Positions 47,864 to 56,109 of a stretch of 64,000 nt of DNA are shown one piece after another. Each line of letters opens with the position of its first letter. The stretch's first letter is position 1. The translations under genes and the position numbers were made by a program. Origin of the DNA: Fulvivirga lutea (GTDB lineage Bacteria > Bacteroidota > Bacteroidia > Cytophagales > Cyclobacteriaceae); assembly GCF_017068455.1 (NCBI RefSeq), contig NZ_CP070608.1, forward strand, positions 62,001-126,000, given 5' to 3'. Under the pieces are notes generated by a model. The model was not told the origin of the DNA and ran no database searches. It was given only the letters and a program-made list of their open reading frames with translations.

Positions 47864-47897
47864 CAAAGGTAGAAAAGATTTTATAAGCTCCTTCCAA
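47864..47897 (-). promoter_or_regulatory. Promoter box of the riboswitch transcript
   Basis: TACCTTTG (minus, 47864-47871) matches TAnnTTTG and would start transcription at about 47857, right at the 5' end of the riboswitch. A TTG lies 23 bp upstream (47895-47897), slightly far, so the -33 part is weak. Confidence 0.5.
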
Positions 47898-47936
47898 TTT
47901 GTTTAATATTGTTTATTCGTTTTTGAACAATTACAC

Positions 47937-49073
47937 ATGAACAAATTAGTTTTATTAATACTATTAATTCTAACAGCTTCCTGCTCACAAACAGAGCAAA
48001 AAAAGGAGACAAAAGAGATTTATGCTTCTAAAAGCCTGGAACTTAGCTATGCAACAGGATTTGATGTAGAATACTACGAAGGATATAAAAAAGTGATTGT
48101 TCAAAAACCTTTTATGAATGCCGATAACGGACTAGAGTATATTTTATCTGATGATCCTGAATCGCTTCCGCAAGAATTGCAATCACTTAAAATTATCAAA
48201 ACACCAATCCAATCCATTGTTTGTACCTCCACCACCCACATTCCTTTTTTAGATTACCTGGGTGAAACAAATTCATTAGTGGGTTTTCCTACTACCGATT
48301 ACATCAGCTCAGAGAAAATGCGTGAAAGAATTGAAAATGGTCAAGTAACAGAATTGGGGGTTGATAAAGAAATGAATATTGAACGTTTGGTAGAACTCAA
48401 TCCCGATATGGTAATGGGCTATTCGATCAATGGTGATTTAGGTCAATTTGACAAGATAAGTCAACTAGGAATCTCTACAGTAATGAATGCCGAGTACCTT
48501 GAAGAACATCCTTTAGGAAGATCTGAATGGATAAAGTTTGTAGCTGCTTTTTACAACAAAGAGGATAGGGCCGACTCCGTTTTCAAGGTTATAGAAGAAA
48601 ATTATCGTAATTATCAAAAGATAGTTGCTCGGCAAAACCAAAGGCCCACCGTATTATCAGGAATAGTGTATGGCGACACATGGTATTTACCCGGAGGTGA
48701 TAATTATGCTGCTAAATTAATTGAAGATGCAGGTGGTGATTATCTGTGGTCTTCCGATTCTACCAGAGGATTTTTAGAGTTAAGTTTTGAATCCGTTTAC
48801 GAAAAGGCGAATGAAGCCACCTTTTGGATTGGCGTTGCAAGTTTTGAAACACTTGAGTCAATTAAAAAAGCCGATGTTCGTTACGCTAATTTTTCAGCTT
48901 TTAAAACTGGAGAAGTTTATACAAACAATTGGCGCAAAGGTGCTAAAGGTGGTAGTGAGTTTTTGGAATTGGGTTATTTAAGACCTGATTTGATTCTGGC
49001 AGATTTGATAAAGATTTTTCACCCGGAAGTATTACCTGAGCATGAATTGTATTTTCATAAAAGGTTGGAGTGA
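47937..49073 (+). CDS. btuF: ABC transporter substrate-binding lipoprotein, BtuF-like
   Basis: 378 residues. A lipoprotein signal has its lipobox at LTASC (Cys16). The class III periplasmic binding fold shows SIVCTSTTHIPFLDYLGETNSLVG… with later NIERLVELNPDMVMGYSING and LRPDLILADLIKIFHPE. The family binds cobalamin, haem or ferric siderophores. The adjacent B12 riboswitch and BtuB favour cobalamin. First gene of a plus-strand operon with the FecCD permease and ATPase. No riboswitch lies on its own strand. Confidence 0.88.
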   Translation: MNKLVLLILLILTASCSQTEQKKETKEIYASKSLELSYATGFDVEYYEGYKKVIVQKPFMNADNGLEYILSDDPESLPQELQSLKIIKTPIQSIVCTSTTHIPFLDYLGETNSLVGFPTTDYISSEKMRERIENGQVTELGVDKEMNIERLVELNPDMVMGYSINGDLGQFDKISQLGISTVMNAEYLEEHPLGRSEWIKFVAAFYNKEDRADSVFKVIEENYRNYQKIVARQNQRPTVLSGIVYGDTWYLPGGDNYAAKLIEDAGGDYLWSSDSTRGFLELSFESVYEKANEATFWIGVASFETLESIKKADVRYANFSAFKTGEVYTNNWRKGAKGGSEFLELGYLRPDLILADLIKIFHPEVLPEHELYFHKRLE

Positions 49074-49077
49074 TTTT

Positions 49078-49148
49078 TAATAACCACAGAGAACGTAGAG
49101 AACCGTAGAGGATTTTCTCTGTGTAACTCTGTTTGCTCTGTGGTTAAA
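49078..49148. repeat. Imperfect palindromic intergenic element
   Basis: Arms TAACCACAGAG (49081-49091) and CTCTGTGGTTA (49136-49146) are exact complements. Between them are further partly complementary AGAG/CTCT segments. It fills the gap between btuF and btuC. The type (AACCACAGAG…CTCTGTGGTT) looks like a dispersed repeat found between genes in Bacteroidota. Confidence 0.7.
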
Positions 49149-49155
49149 ACTATAG

Positions 49156-50193
49156 ATGAAGCAAAATTATACATACAAATTAATCGTTTGGCTACCCGCT
49201 ACAATTCTTGTATTGCTATTAATCAACATATCCTTAGGTAGTATTTCCATTCCTTTCTCTGATATTATCTCTTTGCTAACAGGAGGGGAATCCACCAAAG
49301 AAAGCTGGTCAAATATTCTATTCAATTTTCGCTTGCCAAAGGCACTTGCCGCCATTATTGTAGGTATCGGGCTTTCTGTTTCAGGACTGCAAATGCAGAC
49401 TTTATTTAGAAACCCTCTAGCGGGTCCATTTGTACTTGGTTTAAGCTCAGGCGCCAGTTTAGGTGTTGCCTTGCTACTACTTACCGGAGTGAGCGTGAGT
49501 ACCTTAGGGTTGTTTGATTTAACCGGTTGGGTGGTTGTTATAGCAGCAAGTTTAGGCTCTGGCCTGGTACTACTATTAGTGATGGCAGTCTCGCTCAGAG
49601 TTAGAGATAGTATGACATTATTAATCATCGGGCTCATGTTTGGCAGTCTCACAGGTGCTGTGGTGAGTATTCTTCAGTACTTCTCAACGGGTGAAGAAGT
49701 GCAGGTGTATTTGTTTTGGACGTTTGGCAGCCTGGGCGGATTGAGCTGGAGTGAGGTGAGCATACTCTCTGTGATCGTAGCAATTGGCATCATCATATCA
49801 ATACTTCTGGTAAAGCCTTTAAATGCCTTGCTTCTTAGTGAAAATTATGCCAAAAGCATGGGACTAAATGTTAAAAAAGCGCGAATCCTAATTATTTTAG
49901 GAACGAGTTTACTGGCCGGCAGCATCACCGCCTTTTGTGGACCCATCGCGTTTATTGGGCTTGCAGTGCCTCACCTTACCAGACTATTATTCAGTACTGC
50001 AGATCATAAAATATTATTACCCGCAGTAGCAATGACAGGTGCCATAATCATGCTCATCTGCGACATGGTGAGCCAGGTTCCGGGCAGTGACATGATTTTA
50101 CCAATCAATGCAATTACCTCATTGTTAGGTGCACCTGTGGTAATATGGATTATTTTACGAAGAGGCTCAATGCGTAATTCTTTTGCCAATTGA
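49156..50193 (+). CDS. btuC: FecCD/BtuC-family ABC permease
   Basis: 345 residues with about 9-10 membrane helices. Family motifs include NFRLPKALAAIIVGIGLSVS, GLQMQTLFRNPLAGPFVLGL and FIGLAVPHLTRLLF. It forms the inner-membrane channel for B12 (or siderophore) import with BtuF and BtuD. Its stop codon overlaps the TTG start of the ATPase gene, giving coupled translation. Confidence 0.93.
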   Translation: MKQNYTYKLIVWLPATILVLLLINISLGSISIPFSDIISLLTGGESTKESWSNILFNFRLPKALAAIIVGIGLSVSGLQMQTLFRNPLAGPFVLGLSSGASLGVALLLLTGVSVSTLGLFDLTGWVVVIAASLGSGLVLLLVMAVSLRVRDSMTLLIIGLMFGSLTGAVVSILQYFSTGEEVQVYLFWTFGSLGGLSWSEVSILSVIVAIGIIISILLVKPLNALLLSENYAKSMGLNVKKARILIILGTSLLAGSITAFCGPIAFIGLAVPHLTRLLFSTADHKILLPAVAMTGAIIMLICDMVSQVPGSDMILPINAITSLLGAPVVIWIILRRGSMRNSFAN

Positions 50194-51176
50194 TAGCGAA
50201 TAAAACCATATTATCACTCGAAAATCTGGAGGTTGGCTATAAGGTTAATAAAAAAGAACTTTCAATCTTATCTAATATTAACCTTCAGCTGCATCAAGGT
50301 GAGTTGGTTTGCTTTATGGGACCAAACGGAGTTGGAAAATCTACCTTAATAAGAACCATCTGTGGTGCACAAAAAGCTCTTAGCGGATCAGTAATTATTG
50401 ACTCTGAAAATCTAAACAATCTTACAGCAAACGACTTGGCCCAAACAATTAGCGTAGTTCTCACTGACAAAGTAAGTAGTGGTAACATGAGCGTTAAGGA
50501 TCTCGTTAGCCTGGGCCGTTACCCTTATGTTGGCTGGAATATTAAATTTTCTTCGAAAGATGTTGAACAAATAGACAGGGCCATTGAATTAACGAAGATC
50601 GAATCTTTAGTAAGCAAAAAGTTATATGAATTGAGTGATGGTCAGTTGCAAAAAGTGATGATTGCGAGAGCAGTTTGTCAGGATACTCCTATCATGATTT
50701 TGGATGAACCAACTGCACATTTGGACCTCAATAATCGTGTGGAAGTAATTAATATGCTAAGTGATTTGGCAAAGTCAACGAACAAGGCAATACTCATGGC
50801 TACCCATGAATTGGATTTGGCTTTACAATCGGCAGATCGTATTTGGCTGGCTGGTGCAAACACTCCAATTATTGACGGATTCCCTGAAGACTTAGTTTTG
50901 AACGGTAAAATAGATAGTGTTTTTGAATTAAAAGGTTTCGACCTAAAAACCGGAAGGCTAGAAAAAAATCTCGGTACTGGCAAAGTACAACTAGCAGGTG
51001 AAGGTCATACTTATTTATGGACAAAAAATGCGCTTGAAAGACACGGGTACGATGTGGTTGAAAAAGCTGAAATTCAAATCGAAATAAAAGAAGATGTTGA
51101 ACTTCGCTGGCATGTAAAAAACAAGGGTGAACACATAGTGAACACCCTTGAGAACCTGATAAAAATTATCAGTTGA
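50190..51176 (+). CDS. btuD: ABC transporter ATPase, BtuD/FecE type, with C-terminal extension
   Basis: 328 residues from a TTG start at 50190 (overlap TTGA with the permease stop). No ATG lies upstream of the Walker A motif in frame. Walker A is GPNGVGKST (44-52), signature LSDGQ (148-152, Asp for the usual Gly), Walker B IMILDEP (168-174) and switch His in MATHEL. The family is usually about 255 residues. Here about 85 extra residues (about 245-328) follow and show no motif I know. A perfect CAAGGGTG/CACCCTTG hairpin near the end (51122-51150) may help termination. Confidence 0.9.
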   Translation: MIANKTILSLENLEVGYKVNKKELSILSNINLQLHQGELVCFMGPNGVGKSTLIRTICGAQKALSGSVIIDSENLNNLTANDLAQTISVVLTDKVSSGNMSVKDLVSLGRYPYVGWNIKFSSKDVEQIDRAIELTKIESLVSKKLYELSDGQLQKVMIARAVCQDTPIMILDEPTAHLDLNNRVEVINMLSDLAKSTNKAILMATHELDLALQSADRIWLAGANTPIIDGFPEDLVLNGKIDSVFELKGFDLKTGRLEKNLGTGKVQLAGEGHTYLWTKNALERHGYDVVEKAEIQIEIKEDVELRWHVKNKGEHIVNTLENLIKIIS

Positions 51177-51191
51177 CCCAAACAAGCCGGG

Positions 51192-51914
51192 TTAACTTTC
51201 TTCATTTAAGCTCCAGTTGTACTCATAATGAGAAACCGAATAGCTTGATGGAATGGGAGTAGCTCGGTACTTGTTAATGAAATCTACTACTGAATTAGCT
51301 CCGTTCATGGTAAAATCTTTCTGATACCATTCAAAGATTTTGGAAATAGCTACCTTCTTGTTGGAAGCATCTACTTTTAACCAATTTTTATCGTTAATGG
51401 CTTTTTTTGTTCTCTCTGTTAATTTGGAATCTAGGTTATCCGGTGTAAACGCAAAGCTTGCCAGCGGTGGACAACTCTTTGCCGCACATGCTAATACGAA
51501 ATGAAATCTGGGGTCTTTGTAGGTTAATAAGAGTTTCTTAATCTCAAGAAAATTGAGTGTAATAGACTCCCCTGCTACATTATGCTTTACTTTATCAAAA
51601 AAACCACTCTGGTCTAATGGCGATTTAAGTGGATAGTACTTCGCTACCTGATAGATGACAATCAAATTATAGGCATTAATGTAAAATGCCTGCTTTTCTT
51701 TATCAGAAGCATTGGCAAGATCCATTGCACCAATCTCATTATATAAACTCTGAATCTCCGAAAAATTTGATTTAACTGATTTATAGGCTACCAAGCCATT
51801 ATGCACATATTTATTAAAAAATGCATTCGATTCTGTGTAGAATGTTGGCAAGCCTGCACCATAAGATGTTATGGACATCAAAAGCACTAAAGATAAAAAT
51901 GATAACTTTTTCAT
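51192..51914 (-). CDS. DUF547 exported protein
   Basis: 240 residues from ATG at 51914, which starts a Sec signal peptide (KKLSFLSLVLLMSITSYGAG). A longer in-frame start at 52025 has no signal-like sequence. DUF547 motifs: KQAFYINAYNLIVIYQVAKY, ITLNFLEIKKLLL, DPRFHFVLACAAKSCPPLAS, and a C-terminal region with ISKIFEWYQKDF. The conserved NAYN/C-A-x-K-S-C-P pattern suggests a papain-like fold, but activity is unproven. Divergent from the FAD oxidoreductase (228 bp gap) and commonly found with such redox genes in Bacteroidota (from memory). Confidence 0.85.
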   Translation of the reverse strand: MKKLSFLSLVLLMSITSYGAGLPTFYTESNAFFNKYVHNGLVAYKSVKSNFSEIQSLYNEIGAMDLANASDKEKQAFYINAYNLIVIYQVAKYYPLKSPLDQSGFFDKVKHNVAGESITLNFLEIKKLLLTYKDPRFHFVLACAAKSCPPLASFAFTPDNLDSKLTERTKKAINDKNWLKVDASNKKVAISKIFEWYQKDFTMNGANSVVDFINKYRATPIPSSYSVSHYEYNWSLNEES

Positions 51915-52142
51915 AGTTCTAATTATTTGGTGGTGGCATTTACGCCAATGTCCGCCAAGATGTTTGTCTGTCATCGGACATTTAGAGATTTCATTCAAAT
52001 TCCCGGCCAAAGCTGTCAGCGACATGACTATTAATTGCTATCTTATGAATGAGATTGTCAAGTAAAGGACAATGAAGTCTTATTTGCTTAACCAAACTAA
52101 GCATTAAGCGTACTACACAACCATGCTCATAAAACTTAGCAT

Positions 52143-53477
52143 ATGAAACATGTCGTAATCATAGGCAATGGCATTGCCGGTATTACTGCCGCAAGGCACA
52201 TCAGAAAACAAAGTGACTATGAAATAACCGTCATATCCGCTGAATCTGAATACTTCTGGTCTCGCACTGCCCTTATGTACATATATATGGGGCATATGCA
52301 GTTGAAGCATACTCAGCCTTATGAAAACTGGTTTTGGGAGAAGAATAAAATCAATCTAGTTAAAGAATATGTTCAGGCGATTGATCACGTAAATAAGACA
52401 TTGACCTATTCTTCTGGCGGTTCTATAAATTATGATGTATTGATTTTAGCCACAGGAGCACAACCCAATAAATTTGGTTGGCCAGGCCAAGATTTAGAAG
52501 GTGTTAGTGGAATGGTGAGTCAGCAAGACCTTGAATATATTGAAAAATATACACAGGGTATTGATAGAGGTGTGATTGTAGGTGGCGGGTTAATAGGTGT
52601 GGAATTGGCAGAAATGCTTCATTCAAGAGATATTAAAGTGTCGTTTTTGGTTCGTGAAGAGCAGTTTTGGGACAATGTACTGCCGAAACAGGAAGCGACA
52701 TTGATAAGCAATCATATTCGCGAACACCATATTGATCTGCGGTTGCAAACTGAGCTAAAGGAAATTATTCCAGACGAGAATGGTCGAGTGAAATCAGTTA
52801 TTACAGGTGATGGTAAAGAAATACCATGTCAATTTGTTGGACTTACGGCTGGTGTACATCCTAATATCAATCTAGCCAAAGCATCTGGTATAGAGTGTAA
52901 TCGTGGAGTTTTAGTGAACGAGTTTATGGAAACCTCCATACCTGATATTTACGCCATTGGCGATTGTGCCGAACGTAGAACCCCAGTACCAGGCAGGGCG
53001 CCTGTGGAGCAAGTTTGGTATACAGGAAGAATGATGGGAGAAACAGTAGCCAAAACCATTACTGGAACTAAAACAGAATACCTACCTGGTCATTGGTTTA
53101 ATTCAGCCAAGTTTTTTGATATAGAATATCAGACTTACGGTAGAGTTTGGAACCAACTGCGCGATAATGAAGCTGAATTTTACTGGCAACACAATTCTGA
53201 AAATGTAGCCATGCATTTTATCTATGATAAGCATAACCATAAGTTTTTGGGTGTAAACACTTTCGGGATAAGGCTTAGGCACGAAATCTTCGACCGATGG
53301 CTAACTGAAGAGGCCACCATCCAAACCGTACTAGAAAATTTGCGATCGGCCAATTTCGATCCGGAATTCTTCAAAAGGTATGAACAAAGTATTATCAATG
53401 CTTACAACAATGAGCACCCTGATCAGCAATTAACATTAAAAGGAAAGAAAAGTATCATCGAAAAAATATTCGGATAA
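52143..53477 (+). CDS. NAD(P)H/FAD-dependent pyridine nucleotide-disulfide family oxidoreductase
   Basis: 444 residues. N-terminal FAD Rossmann motif VVIIGNGIAGITAARHIR (4-21), a central NAD(P) motif GVIVGGGLIGVELAE (about 140-154) and the FAD-closing IYAIGDCAE (about 272-280). There is no CxxxxC redox pair, as in the rubredoxin/nitrite-reductase-type group. The C-terminal 120 residues form an extra domain. Its stop is followed by the polyferredoxin start with no gap, so the two probably form an electron-transfer unit: NAD(P)H to FAD to the Fe-S membrane protein. Physiological acceptor unknown. Confidence 0.9.
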   Translation: MKHVVIIGNGIAGITAARHIRKQSDYEITVISAESEYFWSRTALMYIYMGHMQLKHTQPYENWFWEKNKINLVKEYVQAIDHVNKTLTYSSGGSINYDVLILATGAQPNKFGWPGQDLEGVSGMVSQQDLEYIEKYTQGIDRGVIVGGGLIGVELAEMLHSRDIKVSFLVREEQFWDNVLPKQEATLISNHIREHHIDLRLQTELKEIIPDENGRVKSVITGDGKEIPCQFVGLTAGVHPNINLAKASGIECNRGVLVNEFMETSIPDIYAIGDCAERRTPVPGRAPVEQVWYTGRMMGETVAKTITGTKTEYLPGHWFNSAKFFDIEYQTYGRVWNQLRDNEAEFYWQHNSENVAMHFIYDKHNHKFLGVNTFGIRLRHEIFDRWLTEEATIQTVLENLRSANFDPEFFKRYEQSIINAYNNEHPDQQLTLKGKKSIIEKIFG

Positions 53478-55253
53478 ATGAAGGCAGTTAAAACATTTGG
53501 GTTGGTTTTGTTTTTGGTAGGTTTTGGCATTTTTAATGCCACATTCTTTACGGCCAATTATCAATTAACCAATCAGATTATCACCAACCAAATTGGAGAT
53601 CAGGAAAAGGTCTCGCTTTTCAAATCAAACAGTGAAGTGTTAGATAAGACAATCTCTTCCAACTTCACTTTTGTCAGTGAACTTGAGAAGACATTTGAAA
53701 AAATTAATGAAGTTCAATTAGATAAGTTTTCGATATCGGATGGAGAAATTGATAAAATCATCAATGCTAACAACGAGTCCTTTAGTCTGGAAAGTTTGGC
53801 TGTTTTAGGTGATGGCGAATTAGCTGATTACAAAAGAAAAACATTTAACGATTATGGCAATTGGTTAGACGGAAGAACCTTCAATTCCAAAGAAGAAATG
53901 AAGACTCAGGTGAGTCAGGTGGTTGAGAATATTAAAAAGTACCAAATCGTAAACGAAAAAGGGTTTGACCAATACAAAATCAAGGATCTTAAATATTCTT
54001 TGACCAAGGCTAGTGCCATTGGGCCAGTAGCTAATAATCCAACATTATTTCTTGTACTAACCTATGTTTTGTGCATTATTGGTGCCTTCCTCTACATCGT
54101 ACCCAAAATCAATGATGGCCCTCCAGGAATAAAAAACAATGGCATTTTCCATAGTGCTATGAAGAATACTGGATGGCTTGGTATACTCACAGGAGCCTTT
54201 CTCATTGCATTTTATATTGTACTCTACTTCTATCCGGAATACATGACCAACTGGATCATCATGGTAGACCCAATCAGTCAGTTTTTGAAAGGTTCTGATG
54301 CCGGTAGGTTCTTTTTATATGGGTTCATTTACACGCTCTGCATATTGGTAATGGGCGCTAGAATGATCATCAAATATCGCCATTCGAAGTATCAGATTGT
54401 TCGCACAATTTCGGTAATGTTTTTCCAAACGGCCTTTGCTTTTTTAATACCTGAAATCCTACTTAGACTAAACCAACCTTATTTCGATTTCAAAAATATT
54501 TGGCCGTTAGACTATGACTTTTTCTTTGATAATGAGCTAGACACTCTTTTAGCCAGTGGTAGCTTAGGTATATTTATGCTAGGCTGGGGAATTGCCTTAA
54601 TCATTATAGGAGTGCCTGTATTTGTTTATTTCTTTGGTAAAAGATGGTATTGCTCATGGGTATGCGGTTGCGGAGGCTTGGCCGAAACTTTAGGCGACCC
54701 ATACAGACAACTATCAGATAAATCTTTAAAGGCCTGGAAAGTAGAGCGTTGGATGATACATTCTGTGCTGGTATTTGCCGTAGTTATGACTGGGGGCGTG
54801 TTATATACCTACTGGACAGGTAATAGCCAGGTTTTTGGATTTAGCACGTATGATGTTCGCTCAGTATATGGCGCCTGGATTGGTGCTGGCTTTGCAGGCG
54901 TAGTTGGTACCGGTTTCTATCCTTTAATGGGTAACAGAGTTTGGTGCCGATTCGGCTGTCCATTAGCCGCTTATTTAGGTATCATTCAACGGTTTAAATC
55001 AAGGTTTAGAATTACCACGAATGGCGGGCAATGCATCAGTTGCGGGAATTGCAGCACCTATTGCGAAATGGGAATTGATGTACGTTGGTATGCTCAAAGA
55101 GGTCAGAATATCATTCGTTCTTCGTGTGTGGGTTGTGGAGTTTGTTCATCGGTATGTCCACGCGGAGTTTTGAATCTTGAAAATAAAGATCCTAAAGGCA
55201 GATTTAATGAGCCCATTCTTATTGGTAATAACGGAGTTCAGATTAAGAAATAG
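53478..55253 (+). CDS. Membrane polyferredoxin, NosR/NapH/RdxA-like 4Fe-4S protein
   Basis: 591 residues. N-terminal helix (about 4-25), an extracytoplasmic domain (about 28-185), then about six membrane helices. A C-C-rich loop (RWYCSWVCGCGGLAE) and CRFGCPLAAYL motif are followed by two 4Fe-4S sites: Cys519/522/525/529 (CISCGNCSTYC) and Cys550/553/556/560 (CVGCGVCSSVC). The layout matches NosR/NapH-type electron carriers. No nos or nap genes are nearby, so the acceptor is not known. It starts directly after the FAD oxidoreductase gene. Confidence 0.88.
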   Translation: MKAVKTFGLVLFLVGFGIFNATFFTANYQLTNQIITNQIGDQEKVSLFKSNSEVLDKTISSNFTFVSELEKTFEKINEVQLDKFSISDGEIDKIINANNESFSLESLAVLGDGELADYKRKTFNDYGNWLDGRTFNSKEEMKTQVSQVVENIKKYQIVNEKGFDQYKIKDLKYSLTKASAIGPVANNPTLFLVLTYVLCIIGAFLYIVPKINDGPPGIKNNGIFHSAMKNTGWLGILTGAFLIAFYIVLYFYPEYMTNWIIMVDPISQFLKGSDAGRFFLYGFIYTLCILVMGARMIIKYRHSKYQIVRTISVMFFQTAFAFLIPEILLRLNQPYFDFKNIWPLDYDFFFDNELDTLLASGSLGIFMLGWGIALIIIGVPVFVYFFGKRWYCSWVCGCGGLAETLGDPYRQLSDKSLKAWKVERWMIHSVLVFAVVMTGGVLYTYWTGNSQVFGFSTYDVRSVYGAWIGAGFAGVVGTGFYPLMGNRVWCRFGCPLAAYLGIIQRFKSRFRITTNGGQCISCGNCSTYCEMGIDVRWYAQRGQNIIRSSCVGCGVCSSVCPRGVLNLENKDPKGRFNEPILIGNNGVQIKK

Positions 55254-55307
55254 TTACTATTGATAACACTATGGAATTAATTGAGGAATTAATATTAATT
55301 TCATACT

Positions 55308-56108
55308 ATGATCAAGCCACTATTTACCACATTTCTGGTGCTCCTATCATTGTCAGTGATAGCACAGGATGTCCTCCACAAGAAGGACAGAACAACTATT
55401 GAATGTAAGGTTGTTGAGATTGGGCTTGACGAAATTAAGTATAAAGACCATGAGTTAGAGGATAGTCCAATCATTGTAATATCCATAGACCTGCTTCATA
55501 AAGTTGTGTTAGCATCGGGTAGGGAAATTATTTTTACTGACTTATTGAATGATCCTGGTGCTTATGCCGATGACAAAAAGCGAGCTATAAAATTTCATTT
55601 TCTAAGTCCCTTATTTGAGCATATTGGCCTCAGTTATGAAAAAAGTATTGTACCGGGTCAAAGTTTTGAGACAGAGCTTGGGCTAATAGGACTTGGCTTT
55701 AATACATCTGAGGGTGTTAGGGGTGCTGGCGCTTATGTTTCAGGTGGAATTAAATTTTTAAAAACACCAGACTATTATTCCAAAAGATTCAAATATGCTC
55801 ATATACTTAAAGGAGCGTATGTAAAGCCGCAATTGATTTTTTCCATGTACACTCTGGAAAGGGATACTCGAAATACAAAAAACCTGGCGGCTGGTGCTAT
55901 TATGATTAACATTGGTAATCAACAAATCTATAATAACAGCTTTTTAATAGATTATTCTGTAGGTTTTGGCTACGGTATTTCAAATCAGGGATCATTCGAC
56001 AATGCTGATTATGACTATAGAGTAAATCATTACGGGTTTTTATTAGGAGATAGAGAAGTTCCCTGGGCCATTTCAGCAAGGTTAAAGATTGGTCTTCTGG
56101 TGAAATAA
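55308..56108 (+). CDS. Exported protein, probably small outer-membrane barrel
   Basis: 266 residues with a Sec signal peptide (1-19, LSVIA-Q). The N-terminal part (about 20-85) has a repeated hydrophobic/charged beta pattern, RTTIECKVVEIGLDEIKYKD, common in Bacteroidota secreted proteins. The C-terminal two thirds alternates aromatic and Gly residues in beta-strand fashion (YSVGFGYGIS, YGFLLGDREV) and ends in a hydrophobic strand. No known family recognised. It ends 1 bp before the convergent outer-membrane transport gene. Confidence 0.7.
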   Translation: MIKPLFTTFLVLLSLSVIAQDVLHKKDRTTIECKVVEIGLDEIKYKDHELEDSPIIVISIDLLHKVVLASGREIIFTDLLNDPGAYADDKKRAIKFHFLSPLFEHIGLSYEKSIVPGQSFETELGLIGLGFNTSEGVRGAGAYVSGGIKFLKTPDYYSKRFKYAHILKGAYVKPQLIFSMYTLERDTRNTKNLAAGAIMINIGNQQIYNNSFLIDYSVGFGYGISNQGSFDNADYDYRVNHYGFLLGDREVPWAISARLKIGLLVK

Positions 56109-56109
56109 T

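Noticed and set aside
49167-49652. 161-codon minus frame opposite btuC
   Set aside because: Shadow of the hydrophobic permease frame; no similarity to known proteins.
51914-52025. N-terminal extension of the DUF547 protein
   Set aside because: The added 37 residues place the signal peptide internally; the ATG at 51914 is the better start.
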